Shown here: positions 42,956-51,517 of the stretch, in pieces
How the letters are laid out: the number at the start of each line of letters is the position of its first letter
Numbering within the stretch: position 1 is the first letter of the stretch
NCBI GenBank assembly: GCA_965207535.1
Contig: CBDBMR010000016.1
Coordinates: 434,001-498,000, forward strand
DNA from: JAJDXO01 sp965207535
GTDB taxonomy: Bacteria > Pseudomonadota > Alphaproteobacteria > Rhodospirillales > UBA2165
Direction of reading: 5' to 3'
DNA length: 64,000 nt
Translations under genes and position numbers: made by a program
Notes under the pieces: generated by a model
What the model saw: the letters and a program-made list of their open reading frames with translations, nothing else
What the model was told of the DNA's origin: nothing
Databases searched by the model: none

Positions 42956-43732
42956 TCAGGCCGCCGCTTTGGAGAATAGCCGGAAGAAGTTGTCGGTGGT
43001 CGCTCGTTCCAGGTCGGCAAACGGAATTCCCAGCAAATCCGCTGCAAATTCGGCCGTATGCCGGACAAAGGACGGCTCGTTGCGCTTGCCGCGTTGGGGC
43101 ACCGGCGCCAGGAACGGCGCATCGGTTTCGACCAGCAGCCGGTCGAGGGGCAGGTCCTTGACGATATCCCGCAATTCACCCGAGTTCTTGAACGTCAGGA
43201 TGCCTGACAGCGAGATATACATGCCGTGCCTGATGGCCGCCTCGGCAACCCCGCGGCCCACCGAATAACAGTGGATGAGGCCCGGAAACGCGCCCTTTTC
43301 CTGCTCCTGGTCCAGGATTTCGATGGTTTTGTCGTCGGCGTCCCGGGTGTGAATGATCAACGGCAGGCCGGTTTCCCGGGCTGCCCCGATATGAGTGCGG
43401 AAGCTGGCCTCCTGCTCGTCCCGGGGGCTGTTGTCATAGTAGAAATCGAGCCCGGTTTCGCCGATGCCCACCACTTTCGGGTGGCGGGTCAGTTCAACCA
43501 GTTCCTGAACCGTGGTTCGGGGCTCTTTTCCGGCGTCATGGGGATGAATGCCGACGGAGCAATAGATGTTGTCGTGGGCCTCGGCGACCGCCTTGACCCC
43601 GTCGAACTTGGACAACCGGGTGCAGATGGTCACCATATGCCCGACGCCGGCGGCCTTGGCGCGCTCGAGCACGGCGGGCAACTCTTCGGCAAAATCGGGA
43701 TAGTCCAGATGGCAATGGCTGTCGACGAGCAT
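42956..43732 (-). CDS. tatD: TatD family hydrolase (putative DNase)
   Basis: A TIM-barrel metal hydrolase of 258 residues, beginning MLVDSHCHLDYPDF with the HxH metal site. Other family elements are GIHPHDAG, GETGLDFYY, HTRDADDKTIEIL, HCYSVGRG and LLVETDAPFLAP. TatD homologues include 3'-5' exonucleases. It follows metG by eight bases, the common metG-tatD arrangement. The start GTG/ATG choice is supported by the conserved SHCHLD opening. Confidence 0.93.
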   Translation of the reverse strand: MLVDSHCHLDYPDFAEELPAVLERAKAAGVGHMVTICTRLSKFDGVKAVAEAHDNIYCSVGIHPHDAGKEPRTTVQELVELTRHPKVVGIGETGLDFYYDNSPRDEQEASFRTHIGAARETGLPLIIHTRDADDKTIEILDQEQEKGAFPGLIHCYSVGRGVAEAAIRHGMYISLSGILTFKNSGELRDIVKDLPLDRLLVETDAPFLAPVPQRGKRNEPSFVRHTAEFAADLLGIPFADLERATTDNFFRLFSKAAA

Positions 43733-43740
43733 TAAGCCCC

Positions 43741-45294
43741 CTACCCGGCCTTCGCGGCCTCTTCAACGTAACGCGGGAAAATACCCGACGGTTTGGGCAG
43801 TGTGGTACCGGCGGTGAGCGCGTCGTCCGGGCCCAAGGCGGCGAAGTCCCGCTTGTCCGCGGCAATCTCCAACTGGTCCAGCAGGCGTGCCGAGGAATCC
43901 GGCATGTATGGCTGACACAGGATGCCCAAATGCCGGATCGTCTCGGCCAGCACGTAGAGCACGGTCGCCGTCCGTTCCGGATCGGACTTTCTGAGCTCCC
44001 ACGGCGCCTGACGGTCCACATAGGCGTTGGCCGCCCGGACGATCTTCCATATGACCTCGAGCGCCTCATGAAAGGCCTGCACCTCGAAATGGGCCCGTGC
44101 CGCTTCCAACGCGCCGTGGGCCTGCTCCAGCAGGGCCCGATCCTCGTCGGAGAATTCGCCGGGCGCCGGCACCGCCGCATCACAGTAATTGTTGATCATC
44201 GACAGCACCCGCTGGGCGAGATTGCCGAGATCGTTGGCGAGATCGCTGTTGATCCGCTGAATGATGCCTTCGCGCGAGAACGAGCCATCGTTGCCGTAGG
44301 GCACCTCGCGAAGCAGGAAATAGCGGATCTGGTCGAGGCCGAACTCACCGACCAGGGCATCAGGCGACAGCACGTTGCCGAGGGACTTGGACATTTTCTC
44401 CCCCTCGATATTGAGGAAGCCGTGTCCGAACACCCGTTTCGGCAGGGGGATTCCGGCGCTCATCAGGAACGCCGGCCAATAGACCGCGTGGAAGCGGACG
44501 ATATCCTTGCCGATGACGTGCAGATCCGCCGGCCAGTGAGTGGCGAACATCCCGTCCCGGCCCGGGAAACCCAGACCGGTGATGTAGTTGGTCAGCGCAT
44601 CCAGCCACACGTACATGATGTGGTCTTCGTCGCCCGGCACCGGCACGCCCCACTTGAACGTGGTCCGCGATATGGAGAGATCACGCAGCCCTTGGCTGAC
44701 GAAGCTCACCACCTCGTTGCGGCGCGTCGCGGGCAGAATGAAGTCCGGGTTGGCCTCGTAATGGTCCAACAGGGGCTGGGTATATTCCGAAAGCCTGAAG
44801 AAGTAGCTCGGCTCCTCCACCCACTCGACCGGCGCGCCGGAGGGCGCCAATTTGCCGTCCGGCCCGTCGGTCAGTTCGCTCTCGTCGAAATAGGCTTCGT
44901 CGCGCACCGAGTACCAGCCCTCGTACTTGCCCAGATAGATGTCCCCCGCATCGTCCAGCAGCTTCCAAATCCCCTGGCTCGCCGCATAGTGCCGGGGCTC
45001 GGTGGTGCGGATGAAATCATCGTTGGAGACGTTGAGCATGGCGTCCATGTCCCGCACTGCGCCGGCGATTTCATCGCAGAAGCTCTTCGTGTCCTTGCCC
45101 GCCGCGATAGCTGATTTCTCGACCTTCTGGCCATGCTCGTCGGTGCCGGTCAGGAAATGCACGTCGTACCCGTCCAGCCGCTTGAAGCGCGCCATCACGT
45201 CCGTCGAGATCGCCTCATAGGCATGCCCGAGGTGGGGCGGTCCGTTGACGTAGGCTATCGCCGTGGTGATGTAATAGGGCGTCTTGTCGGCCAC
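43741..45294 (-). CDS. metG: Methionyl-tRNA synthetase
   Basis: A class I synthetase of 517 residues with HIGH-like PPHLGHAYEAI at the start and the KMSKS loop in GEKMSKSLGN. The cysteine-rich zinc knuckle seen in E. coli MetG is absent, indicating the shorter zinc-less form. The GTG at 45294 is preceded by GGGAGA; the frame is open further but without homology. It lies between holB and tatD. Confidence 0.96.
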   Translation of the reverse strand: MADKTPYYITTAIAYVNGPPHLGHAYEAISTDVMARFKRLDGYDVHFLTGTDEHGQKVEKSAIAAGKDTKSFCDEIAGAVRDMDAMLNVSNDDFIRTTEPRHYAASQGIWKLLDDAGDIYLGKYEGWYSVRDEAYFDESELTDGPDGKLAPSGAPVEWVEEPSYFFRLSEYTQPLLDHYEANPDFILPATRRNEVVSFVSQGLRDLSISRTTFKWGVPVPGDEDHIMYVWLDALTNYITGLGFPGRDGMFATHWPADLHVIGKDIVRFHAVYWPAFLMSAGIPLPKRVFGHGFLNIEGEKMSKSLGNVLSPDALVGEFGLDQIRYFLLREVPYGNDGSFSREGIIQRINSDLANDLGNLAQRVLSMINNYCDAAVPAPGEFSDEDRALLEQAHGALEAARAHFEVQAFHEALEVIWKIVRAANAYVDRQAPWELRKSDPERTATVLYVLAETIRHLGILCQPYMPDSSARLLDQLEIAADKRDFAALGPDDALTAGTTLPKPSGIFPRYVEEAAKAG

Positions 45295-45331
45295 GATATT
45301 CTCCCGGGAAGGCCCATGGGCCTGAGGGTCT

Positions 45332-46360
45332 CTACGATGATGAATGGGCGGCGTCAATGGCCGCAAAGGCGTTCAATATCACTTGTTTATGGTCGAGGCT
45401 CACGCTGTCGGCCCGCTCGAACAAGCGGTTGTTCTTTTCCCATACCTCAAACCAGCGATCAAGACCGCCGGCGGAAACCGAAACGGAACCGCGAACCTCG
45501 CCGTCGATGGTTCGGTGAACCCACCATCGGATGAGGTCGCCGACGGTCTGGAACGCCTCACCGGTCTTGTCCCGGGCAACGCCGTCGGCCAATTTGTGGA
45601 CACCCGCCACGTCAAGGCCCGGCAGCTTCTCCAGCAAGGCGACCACGTCGCGATAGAGGCTCAACCCGCCCCCCTCCGAATAACCGAGCGCCCGGCCGAT
45701 ACTGCCGTCGGCGATTTGCACCAGGATTTGCTGGTCCTCGATGTTCACCTCCGGGCGCAGCCGGACCAACAGTTCGACCAAGTCTACCTCGCCCAGGGGC
45801 GCGGCCGGCAGCCGGCGGCAGCGGGAGATGATCGTCGGCAGCAAGCGGCCCGGATTGTGGGCCAACAACAACAGCATTGCGCGGGACGGCGGCTCCTCGA
45901 GAATCTTCAAAACGGCGTTGGCTGCGTTGGTGTTCATCTGATCCGCGCTGTCGATGATCACCACCCGCCAGCCGCCCTCGGCCGGGGTCTTGGAAAGGAA
46001 CTCGCGGACGCCCCGGACATCGTCGACGGTAATCTCGGCCCGGCGCTTGCCTGATTTCTCGTCGACCGCCCGCTCGACGACCAGGAGATCGGCGTGCCCG
46101 CCCGCCGCGACCCGCCGGAAAAGCGCGGCCTCGGGATCATGGGCGTCAGGCGCATCACCGGACAGGATGGTCCTGGCGAGACGAAAGGCCAGGGTCGCCT
46201 TGCCAATTCCCTTGCGGCCGGTGATCAGCCAAGCGTGCGCCGGGCGGCCGGTATTGAAAGCGTGCAGAAACTCGCGCTCGGCCTCCGACTGACCGAGGAG
46301 AATATGGGTTTCCCGGGGTTCGGGAACGGGCGCTTGTTCATTGTCATGATTCTCGGGCAT
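45332..46360 (-). CDS. holB: DNA polymerase III subunit delta prime
   Basis: A 342-residue clamp-loader subunit with the AAA+ fold. P-loop-like RKGIGKATLAF lies near residue 50; sensor 1 lies in VLKILEEPPSRAMLLLLAHNPGRLLPTIISRCRRL, the classic holB/dnaX motif, with the SRC element. It has no strict Walker residues, normal for delta prime. It sits between tmk (interrupted) and metG. The ATG at 46360 is the family-like start. Confidence 0.94.
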   Translation of the reverse strand: MPENHDNEQAPVPEPRETHILLGQSEAEREFLHAFNTGRPAHAWLITGRKGIGKATLAFRLARTILSGDAPDAHDPEAALFRRVAAGGHADLLVVERAVDEKSGKRRAEITVDDVRGVREFLSKTPAEGGWRVVIIDSADQMNTNAANAVLKILEEPPSRAMLLLLAHNPGRLLPTIISRCRRLPAAPLGEVDLVELLVRLRPEVNIEDQQILVQIADGSIGRALGYSEGGGLSLYRDVVALLEKLPGLDVAGVHKLADGVARDKTGEAFQTVGDLIRWWVHRTIDGEVRGSVSVSAGGLDRWFEVWEKNNRLFERADSVSLDHKQVILNAFAAIDAAHSSS

Positions 46361-46414
46361 AGGCGATCTTAGCGAGCGATCTACCTAATCCCAATTAGTT
46401 TGGGGTCGCCGCTA

Positions 46415-46475
46415 TCAGGCGTACACCACTTGAAGGTTCTGAATATCGGGCTCGTACGGTTCTTCATCAGCCTTA
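46415..46475 (-). pseudogene. tmk: 3' end of the thymidylate kinase gene, separated by the IS5 element
   Basis: Joined to the main gene after removing the element and one TA, the frame continues ACT-AAG and encodes KADEEPYEPDIQNLQVVYA, then TGA at 46415-46417. This completes a 215-residue protein. The small piece is 61 bases including the duplicated TA. Confidence 0.75.
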
Positions 46476-46555
46476 GGTCCTGTTGACAATTAACGGACTA
46501 TTCATGGTTGGCGTGATTCAAGCAAGACCGTTTCAACTGGCGGGAGCGTGTCATG

Positions 46556-46585
46556 TAAGGTCATTTCGCAAAGCGAATTGACCGA
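46556..46585. repeat. 30-bp near-palindromic insertion in IS5 copy 2
   Basis: Compared with copy 1, 30 extra bases follow the ATG of frame A. They begin with TAA, which would end translation at once. Most form a near-perfect hairpin: GGTCATTTCGC and GCGAATTGACC with an AAA loop and one mismatch. No flanking duplication is seen. Confidence 0.7.
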
Positions 46586-46606
46586 CTTCGACGGGAACTG
46601 ACGGAT

Positions 46607-47334
46607 ATGCAATGGGACCGGATCAAGGGTTTGGTTCCGGGCAAAGAGGCGGATCGCGGCTCCACGGGTCGGGACAACCGCCTGTTTGTGGACGCCGTGC
46701 TGTGGATCGCCCGGGCGGGTTCGCCGTGGCGCGATCTGCCGGACGCCTTCGGCAACTGGAACAGCGTCTACGTGCGCTTTTCGCGGTGGGCCAAGGCGGG
46801 GGTTTGGGAGAGTCTTTTCAATGCCTTGGCGGAGGATCCCGACTTCGAATACCTGATCGTGGATTCGACCATCGTGCGGGCGCATCAACATGCCGCCGGC
46901 GCAAAAGGGGGGCTCAGGCTCAGGCCATCGGCCGCTCGCGCGGCGGCCTGACGAGCAAAATCCACATCGCCGTCGATGGCCTGGGCAATCCCTTGCGGTT
47001 CATCCTCACCGGCGGCCAGGTGGGCGACGTCACCCAGGCCGAGGGGCTGATCGCCGGGCTGCCGGGCGAGACCCTGATCGCCGACACCGCCTACGACGCG
47101 AACCGCTTCCGCGCCCGCCTCGACAGCGCCGGGATGGTGGCGGTGATCCCCTCCAACCCGTCGCGGGCACAAGCCGTGCCGTACGACCCCGAACTCTACA
47201 AGGAAAGGCACGTCGTCGAATGTTTCATCAACAAGATCAAGCACTTCCGCCGCATCGCCACACGCTACGAAAAGACCGTCACCGCCTACATGGCCATGCT
47301 GTGCCTCGTCGGGGCGCTCATTTGGATGCGATAA
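46607..47334 (+). CDS. IS5-family transposase, truncated start
   Basis: Same two-frame transposase as copy 1 (frame A to 46951, frame B to 47334). The normal ATG at 46553 is followed by TAA, so frame A can begin only at the next ATG (46607, MQWDRIKG), eight residues later. Catalytic regions LIVDSTIVRAH, DTAYD and ERHVVECFINKIKH are intact. If the N-terminus is needed the copy may be less active. Confidence 0.8.
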
Positions 47335-47337
47335 ATG

Positions 47338-47937
47338 TCAACAGGACCTAGTCGCTAACAAACTTCTAGCCCGCAACTCAGCTACTGCCCAATCAAATGT
47401 CGACTGAACCGAATGTGATGCATCAATAAAGTGGTAGTTGGGCCCTCGCCTAGAATCATAAATGGTCTTGGCATGTTCCAATGTCTCAACCGTCTCGAAT
47501 TGCGACAAATTGGAACCCTCTCTCTGCCGAAGACGACTCAACCCGATGTCAACAGGGCACTGGAGGATAAATGTCACATCCGGAACCAGAATATCAGGCT
47601 CAAATACCGTATACAGCTCATCCGCATCTTTGGGACTGTCACACTGAAATGCCAATGTGGAATCGACGTATCGATCACAGATAACTAGGTGACCCTTTTG
47701 AAGGGCGGGATAAATCCTATGCTCTAGGTGCCACAATCGGTCGTTATGAAATAAAGCAATCTCCTCCTGGCAAGTAAGCCGCCTCTCCGAGACCAATTTT
47801 TCAATTTGGGGAGCATACGGTGAATCGATAGTAGGCTCTTTGGTAACTACGGGAGCCAAATCTTCCAAATAGTCTTTGAGAAGAAACGCCAGAGTCGTTT
47901 TTCCGGCCCCGTCAATTCCGTCCACTGCAATAAACAT
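47338..47937 (-). CDS. tmk: dTMP kinase, divergent and low-GC, 3' end replaced by IS sequence
   Basis: Converts dTMP to dTDP for DNA synthesis. P-loop IDGAGKTTLAFLL, DRYVDSTLAFQ and the LID region LRQREGSN identify a thymidylate kinase. Codon and base composition are distinctly more AT-rich than all neighbours, and the sequence differs from the usual alphaproteobacterial Tmk (no REPGG motif; here KEPTIDSPYAP). Position, between dacA and holB, is the native one. The native frame stops being tmk at 47349; the last residues RSC come from the IS. Function after loss of 19 residues is uncertain. Confidence 0.82.
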   Translation of the reverse strand: MFIAVDGIDGAGKTTLAFLLKDYLEDLAPVVTKEPTIDSPYAPQIEKLVSERRLTCQEEIALFHNDRLWHLEHRIYPALQKGHLVICDRYVDSTLAFQCDSPKDADELYTVFEPDILVPDVTFILQCPVDIGLSRLRQREGSNLSQFETVETLEHAKTIYDSRRGPNYHFIDASHSVQSTFDWAVAELRARSLLATRSC

Positions 47938-48124
47938 TGGTGCTCCCTTACGTCAGATGACGCTAGCATGACGGTTCTAGGCTAGCCATAAATGGTTAGG
48001 TCTTTTCCCCGTGATTCTCAATTGGCTGAGAATTAAGAAAAGTATCCCCATGATTCACAGGCAAGAATCAGGATCACTGGTTTGGGTGCCAATGGCAGAA
48101 TCTGCTCTCAAGTAGAGAATCAAC
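47938..48124. other. AT-rich spacer between tmk and dacA
   Basis: This 187-base gap has lower GC than its dacA side, like tmk. It contains a stem ATTCTCA/TGAGAAT with a 6-base loop (about 48021-48040) without a T tract. No gene is visible. Confidence 0.45.
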
Positions 48125-49276
48125 TCAACCGGATTCGCCCCACAGGATGAATTTTAAGGCGGCGCCGAGGCGGGAGAACATACCTAGGGGGGGAACGCTG
48201 GAACCGGCGATCAGGGGGTACTCGACCGGGTCCTTCCCTGCCGCTTCGATTTTCAGCGTCGCCATCGGCGTACCTTCGGCCACGGGCGCTGCAAACGGAC
48301 CATCGTAGAGAACACTCACCTTCATACCCCGCCGCGCTTTGCGGGACAGGGTCAGCAGGACGTCCTGCCTGATGACCAGCGGCACACTGCCGGCGGCACC
48401 CATCCAAACCTCTGCATCGGCAACCGTCTCGCCTGATTTGAACAAGGCGTAATTGTTGAACTCCCGGAATCCCCAATCGAAGATGCGCTCGGATTCGATG
48501 GTCCGCGCCTTTTTGCTCGGCAGGCCGTTGACCACCAGAATCAGCCGCCGGCCATTGCGAACCGCGCTGGCGGCAAGGCCGTAGCCCGCTTCTTCCGTGT
48601 GACCCGTTTTCAGACCGTCGGCGCCGATGTTCCGGTAGAGCGTGGGGTTCCGATTGGCCTGGTGGATGCCGCTATAGGTAAACGCCTTTTCGGCATAGTA
48701 GTGGTAGTACTCGGGGAAATTCTCGATTGTCGCCTGAGAGAGTTTGGCGAGGTCCCGGGCGGTGGTGCGATGCTCGGGATCCGGCCAGCCGCTGGAATTG
48801 ACGAAATGCGAATTGGTCATTCCGAGTTCTTCGGCGGTGCGGTTGAGCTCCTCCGCGAATGCCCCTTCGCTGCCCGAGAGTCCTTCGGCGACAACGATGC
48901 TGGCGTCATTTCCGGATTGCACGACGATCCCCCGGATCAGGTCCTCGACCTTTACCCGGGAATTGACCCGCACGAACATTTTGGAGCCCTGCTTCCGCCA
49001 CGCTTTTTCGGAGACGACGAACCTGTCGTCCAGGGACAGCCGGCCCTCCTTCAAGCGTTCGAAGACCTTGTAGACGGTCATGATTTTACCCATCGACGAC
49101 GGCGGCATGGGCTGATCGGCGTTTTTCTCGAACAGGACGGCGCCGGTGGTCGTGTCGAGCAGTATCGCCTGTCTGGCCGAGGTTTCGATGGTCCCCGCCG
49201 CCTGGACGGCGGTGACGCTCAGCGCCAGAACCGTCACCGCGGCAACGGCAAATGTCTTGATCCGCACCCTTGTCAT
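48125..49276 (-). CDS. dacA: D-alanyl-D-alanine carboxypeptidase (PBP5/6 family)
   Basis: A 383-residue exported serine carboxypeptidase that trims peptidoglycan pentapeptides. A signal peptide (RVRIKTFAVAAVTVLALSVTAVQA) precedes the SxxK active site SSMGKIM, then SGNDAS and KTG in DGLKTGHTEEAGYG. The C-terminus (LKIEAAGKDPVEYPLIAGSSVPPLGMFSRLGAALKFILW) is the usual amphipathic membrane anchor. The ATG at 49276 follows GGGGAAGGA. It is downstream of rlpA by 18 bases. Confidence 0.95.
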   Translation of the reverse strand: MTRVRIKTFAVAAVTVLALSVTAVQAAGTIETSARQAILLDTTTGAVLFEKNADQPMPPSSMGKIMTVYKVFERLKEGRLSLDDRFVVSEKAWRKQGSKMFVRVNSRVKVEDLIRGIVVQSGNDASIVVAEGLSGSEGAFAEELNRTAEELGMTNSHFVNSSGWPDPEHRTTARDLAKLSQATIENFPEYYHYYAEKAFTYSGIHQANRNPTLYRNIGADGLKTGHTEEAGYGLAASAVRNGRRLILVVNGLPSKKARTIESERIFDWGFREFNNYALFKSGETVADAEVWMGAAGSVPLVIRQDVLLTLSRKARRGMKVSVLYDGPFAAPVAEGTPMATLKIEAAGKDPVEYPLIAGSSVPPLGMFSRLGAALKFILWGESG

Positions 49277-49294
49277 TCCTTCCCCGCTCACGTC

Positions 49295-50269
49295 CTACTC
49301 GACGACGATTCGCGCGTTGTCGTAGCCCAGTTGAATCATGGTTTCCAGCACTCTATCGGCGTCGGCCACATGGCGATGCGGCCCCGACCGAACTCTGAAA
49401 AATTCTTTATCGCCAACAATATGCGATGTGATCTTCACATCACGGATTTGAAACAACCTGTGCTTGACCCGGTGTGCGTTGTCCCATCGGATAAATGCCC
49501 CGGCCTGAACGTAGATATCAGTGTCCGCCACGCTTACAACGCTCACCGAACCATCAGGCTGAGGCGGCGCGGCGGTCATCCTCTCCTGGCGGACGGCAAC
49601 CCGGCGCCGCGGAGCAGCTTCCGCCGGCGCGTTCGAGACGGCGCCCGGCGGTGGTGCCAAGGTTTGCGACGCCACGCGTGGTTTGGCGACCTGCACATCC
49701 GAACGGATCGGCAGGTCGGCCCGGGCCACCTGCGTCCCGGAGCCGGTGAGCCGATACGCGAGCGCCCGGCTTTCGGCGCCCAGGATCCGAACCCGGACAC
49801 GCGCGGTGCCCTGGCGTTCAAAGCCCAGGAGTTGCGCGGCCCGGCGGGATACATCGATTATTCGCCCGTGAGCGAACGGACCCCGGTCATTGACCCGAAG
49901 CTTCAGCGACCGGCCGTTCTCCAAGTTCGTCACCTGGACGAACGACGGCATCTGCAGCGTCCGGTGCGCCGCCGTCAGCTCGTTCATGTCGAAGATTTCG
50001 CCGTTGGCGGTTTTCTTCAAGTGGAACTGGCGCCCATACCAGGAGGCAATCCCGGTCTCGACGTGATCGAAGCTCTCCTTGGGGTAATACCAGACACCCT
50101 TGATTTGGTATGGATTGCCGACCTTGTATTTGCCGTACACCGAACTCCGCGGTTCCGGTTTGGTAATCCGCTTGGCGGTGTGGGCGATAAGCTGGGTTTC
50201 GGCACATGCAGAAAGCAGAAACAACGCCCCGAGGCCAAAAATCAGCGGTTTGATCCGATCGGCTGCCAT
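49295..50269 (-). CDS. rlpA: Septal lytic transglycosylase-type lipoprotein RlpA
   Basis: A 324-residue lipoprotein: start MAADRIKPLIFGLGALFLLSAC with lipobox LSAC, double-psi beta-barrel (ETGIASWYGRQFHLKKTANGEIFDMNELTAAHRTLQMPSFVQVTNLENGRSLKLRVNDRGPF), an extended linker, and a C-terminal SPOR domain (VQAGAFIRWDNAHRVKHRLFQI...) that binds denuded glycan at the septum. RlpA acts on peptidoglycan in cell division. It follows mltB's stop by four bases, with a GGAGGTGA site at the overlap. Confidence 0.94.
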   Translation of the reverse strand: MAADRIKPLIFGLGALFLLSACAETQLIAHTAKRITKPEPRSSVYGKYKVGNPYQIKGVWYYPKESFDHVETGIASWYGRQFHLKKTANGEIFDMNELTAAHRTLQMPSFVQVTNLENGRSLKLRVNDRGPFAHGRIIDVSRRAAQLLGFERQGTARVRVRILGAESRALAYRLTGSGTQVARADLPIRSDVQVAKPRVASQTLAPPPGAVSNAPAEAAPRRRVAVRQERMTAAPPQPDGSVSVVSVADTDIYVQAGAFIRWDNAHRVKHRLFQIRDVKITSHIVGDKEFFRVRSGPHRHVADADRVLETMIQLGYDNARIVVE

Positions 50270-50273
50270 CGCG

Positions 50274-51266
50274 TCACCTCCCGCCGATGCGGTCGGCAAG
50301 GGAGCCGATCGCCACGGCAAAAAACGAAGACCGGTTCCATCGCAGAATCACCCGGTAATTGTTGTAGGCCAGGAATGCGCGGCCCTTGGTCTTTTCGGGC
50401 ACAACGATCGAGGCCTGAAGATTTCGCGTCGGCAGGTCGGTTCCGTCGGCCCGGCGGACGCCCAGTGCCTGCCAATCCCTGATGCCCTTGCGGACCTTGA
50501 GACCGGCCAATCTCTTGTCGAACCCCGCCGGCAATTTGACCTCGCGTCCCCAGGTCTGGTCCGGCTTCCAGCCCGATTTGGAGAGGTAGTTCGCGGCGGA
50601 GGCGAATGCATCCCGCCGGTTGCGCCAGATATCCCGGCGCCCGTCTCCGTCATAGTCCACGGCAAATCTCTCGAAACTCGAAGGCATGAATTGGAATTGA
50701 CCCATGGCGCCCGCCCACGAACCCTTCATCTTGGTGTGGGCGATGTGACCCTGGTCGACGATTCTGAGCGAGCGGATGAGTTCGCCGCGGAAGAACTTGG
50801 ACCGGCGGCCGTCATGGGCCAGGGTCGCCAAAGCCGAAATCACGGGAAAGCCTCCATCCAGACGGCCGAAATCAGTTTCCACACCCCAAAACGCAACGAT
50901 AAAGCGCGGCTGAACACCGAATTTGCGCCCGATTTCTGTCAACAATGTGGCATTTTCCCTGAATTTCGAACGGCCTTTTTTGACCCTCGAACTGGGCACC
51001 ACCCGGTTCAAGTACTGTTGCAGGGTCAGCGTAAATTCGGGCTGCCGGCGATCCAATTCGATCACCCGCGGGATGGGTTTGACGGTCGGGATTACCGCGT
51101 CGAGGGTCTCGGCCCGGATACCCTTCCGCGCCGCCTCGGCCTTCAATTCGTCAAGCCACGGCCCGAACGGTTTCGAAGCCTCCCGGGCAATCGCCCCGCC
51201 GTCGACGCTAACGGCGGCCAGACAACCCAACACGCCATAGGCCATGGTCCTAAAGCAGGTCTTCAT
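50274..51266 (-). CDS. Lytic murein transglycosylase, MltB-like
   Basis: A 330-residue exported enzyme that cleaves glycan strands with formation of anhydro-muramyl ends. A signal peptide lies at 1-28. The catalytic glutamate is in FWGVETDFGRLDGGF, followed by the MGQFQFMPSSFERFAVDYDGDGRRDIW segment conserved in MltB-like proteins. A bulge-helix segment SAANYLSKSGWKP follows. It is first in the leftward mltB-rlpA-dacA-holB run, read from a divergent region with IlvD. No lipobox, so it is likely soluble in the periplasm. Confidence 0.92.
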   Translation of the reverse strand: MKTCFRTMAYGVLGCLAAVSVDGGAIAREASKPFGPWLDELKAEAARKGIRAETLDAVIPTVKPIPRVIELDRRQPEFTLTLQQYLNRVVPSSRVKKGRSKFRENATLLTEIGRKFGVQPRFIVAFWGVETDFGRLDGGFPVISALATLAHDGRRSKFFRGELIRSLRIVDQGHIAHTKMKGSWAGAMGQFQFMPSSFERFAVDYDGDGRRDIWRNRRDAFASAANYLSKSGWKPDQTWGREVKLPAGFDKRLAGLKVRKGIRDWQALGVRRADGTDLPTRNLQASIVVPEKTKGRAFLAYNNYRVILRWNRSSFFAVAIGSLADRIGGR

Positions 51267-51517
51267 TCACACCAACTCCACCCAATTGACAGCGAGCAGT
51301 ACAACATCCGCCTTTTAAGCGCGAGAGATTAACGAAAGACTGCCGGGTCATGGCTTCTCCATCTCCACGGCCGGGAAAAATGCATCGGTACGATACCAAA
51401 GCGCCGGCAGCGCCGGGACCATCCCAAAACCATTTGCCGGTGTTCCGGCGATCGCCTATTAAATCCGATTCGTGAACACCGAAACACCTATTAAGCCGCC
51501 TCAGAGGGGAATGCGCC

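Larger units (their letters stand above)
46476..47348 (+). mobile_element. IS5-family (IS427-like) insertion sequence, copy 2, 873 bp
   Basis: The same element as copy 1, with ends GGTCCTGTTGACA and TA on both sides (46474-46475, 47349-47350). It is 30 bp longer because of an insertion directly after the presumed transposase start (46556-46585). It lies within the 3' part of tmk, opposite in orientation to copy 1. Confidence 0.92.
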
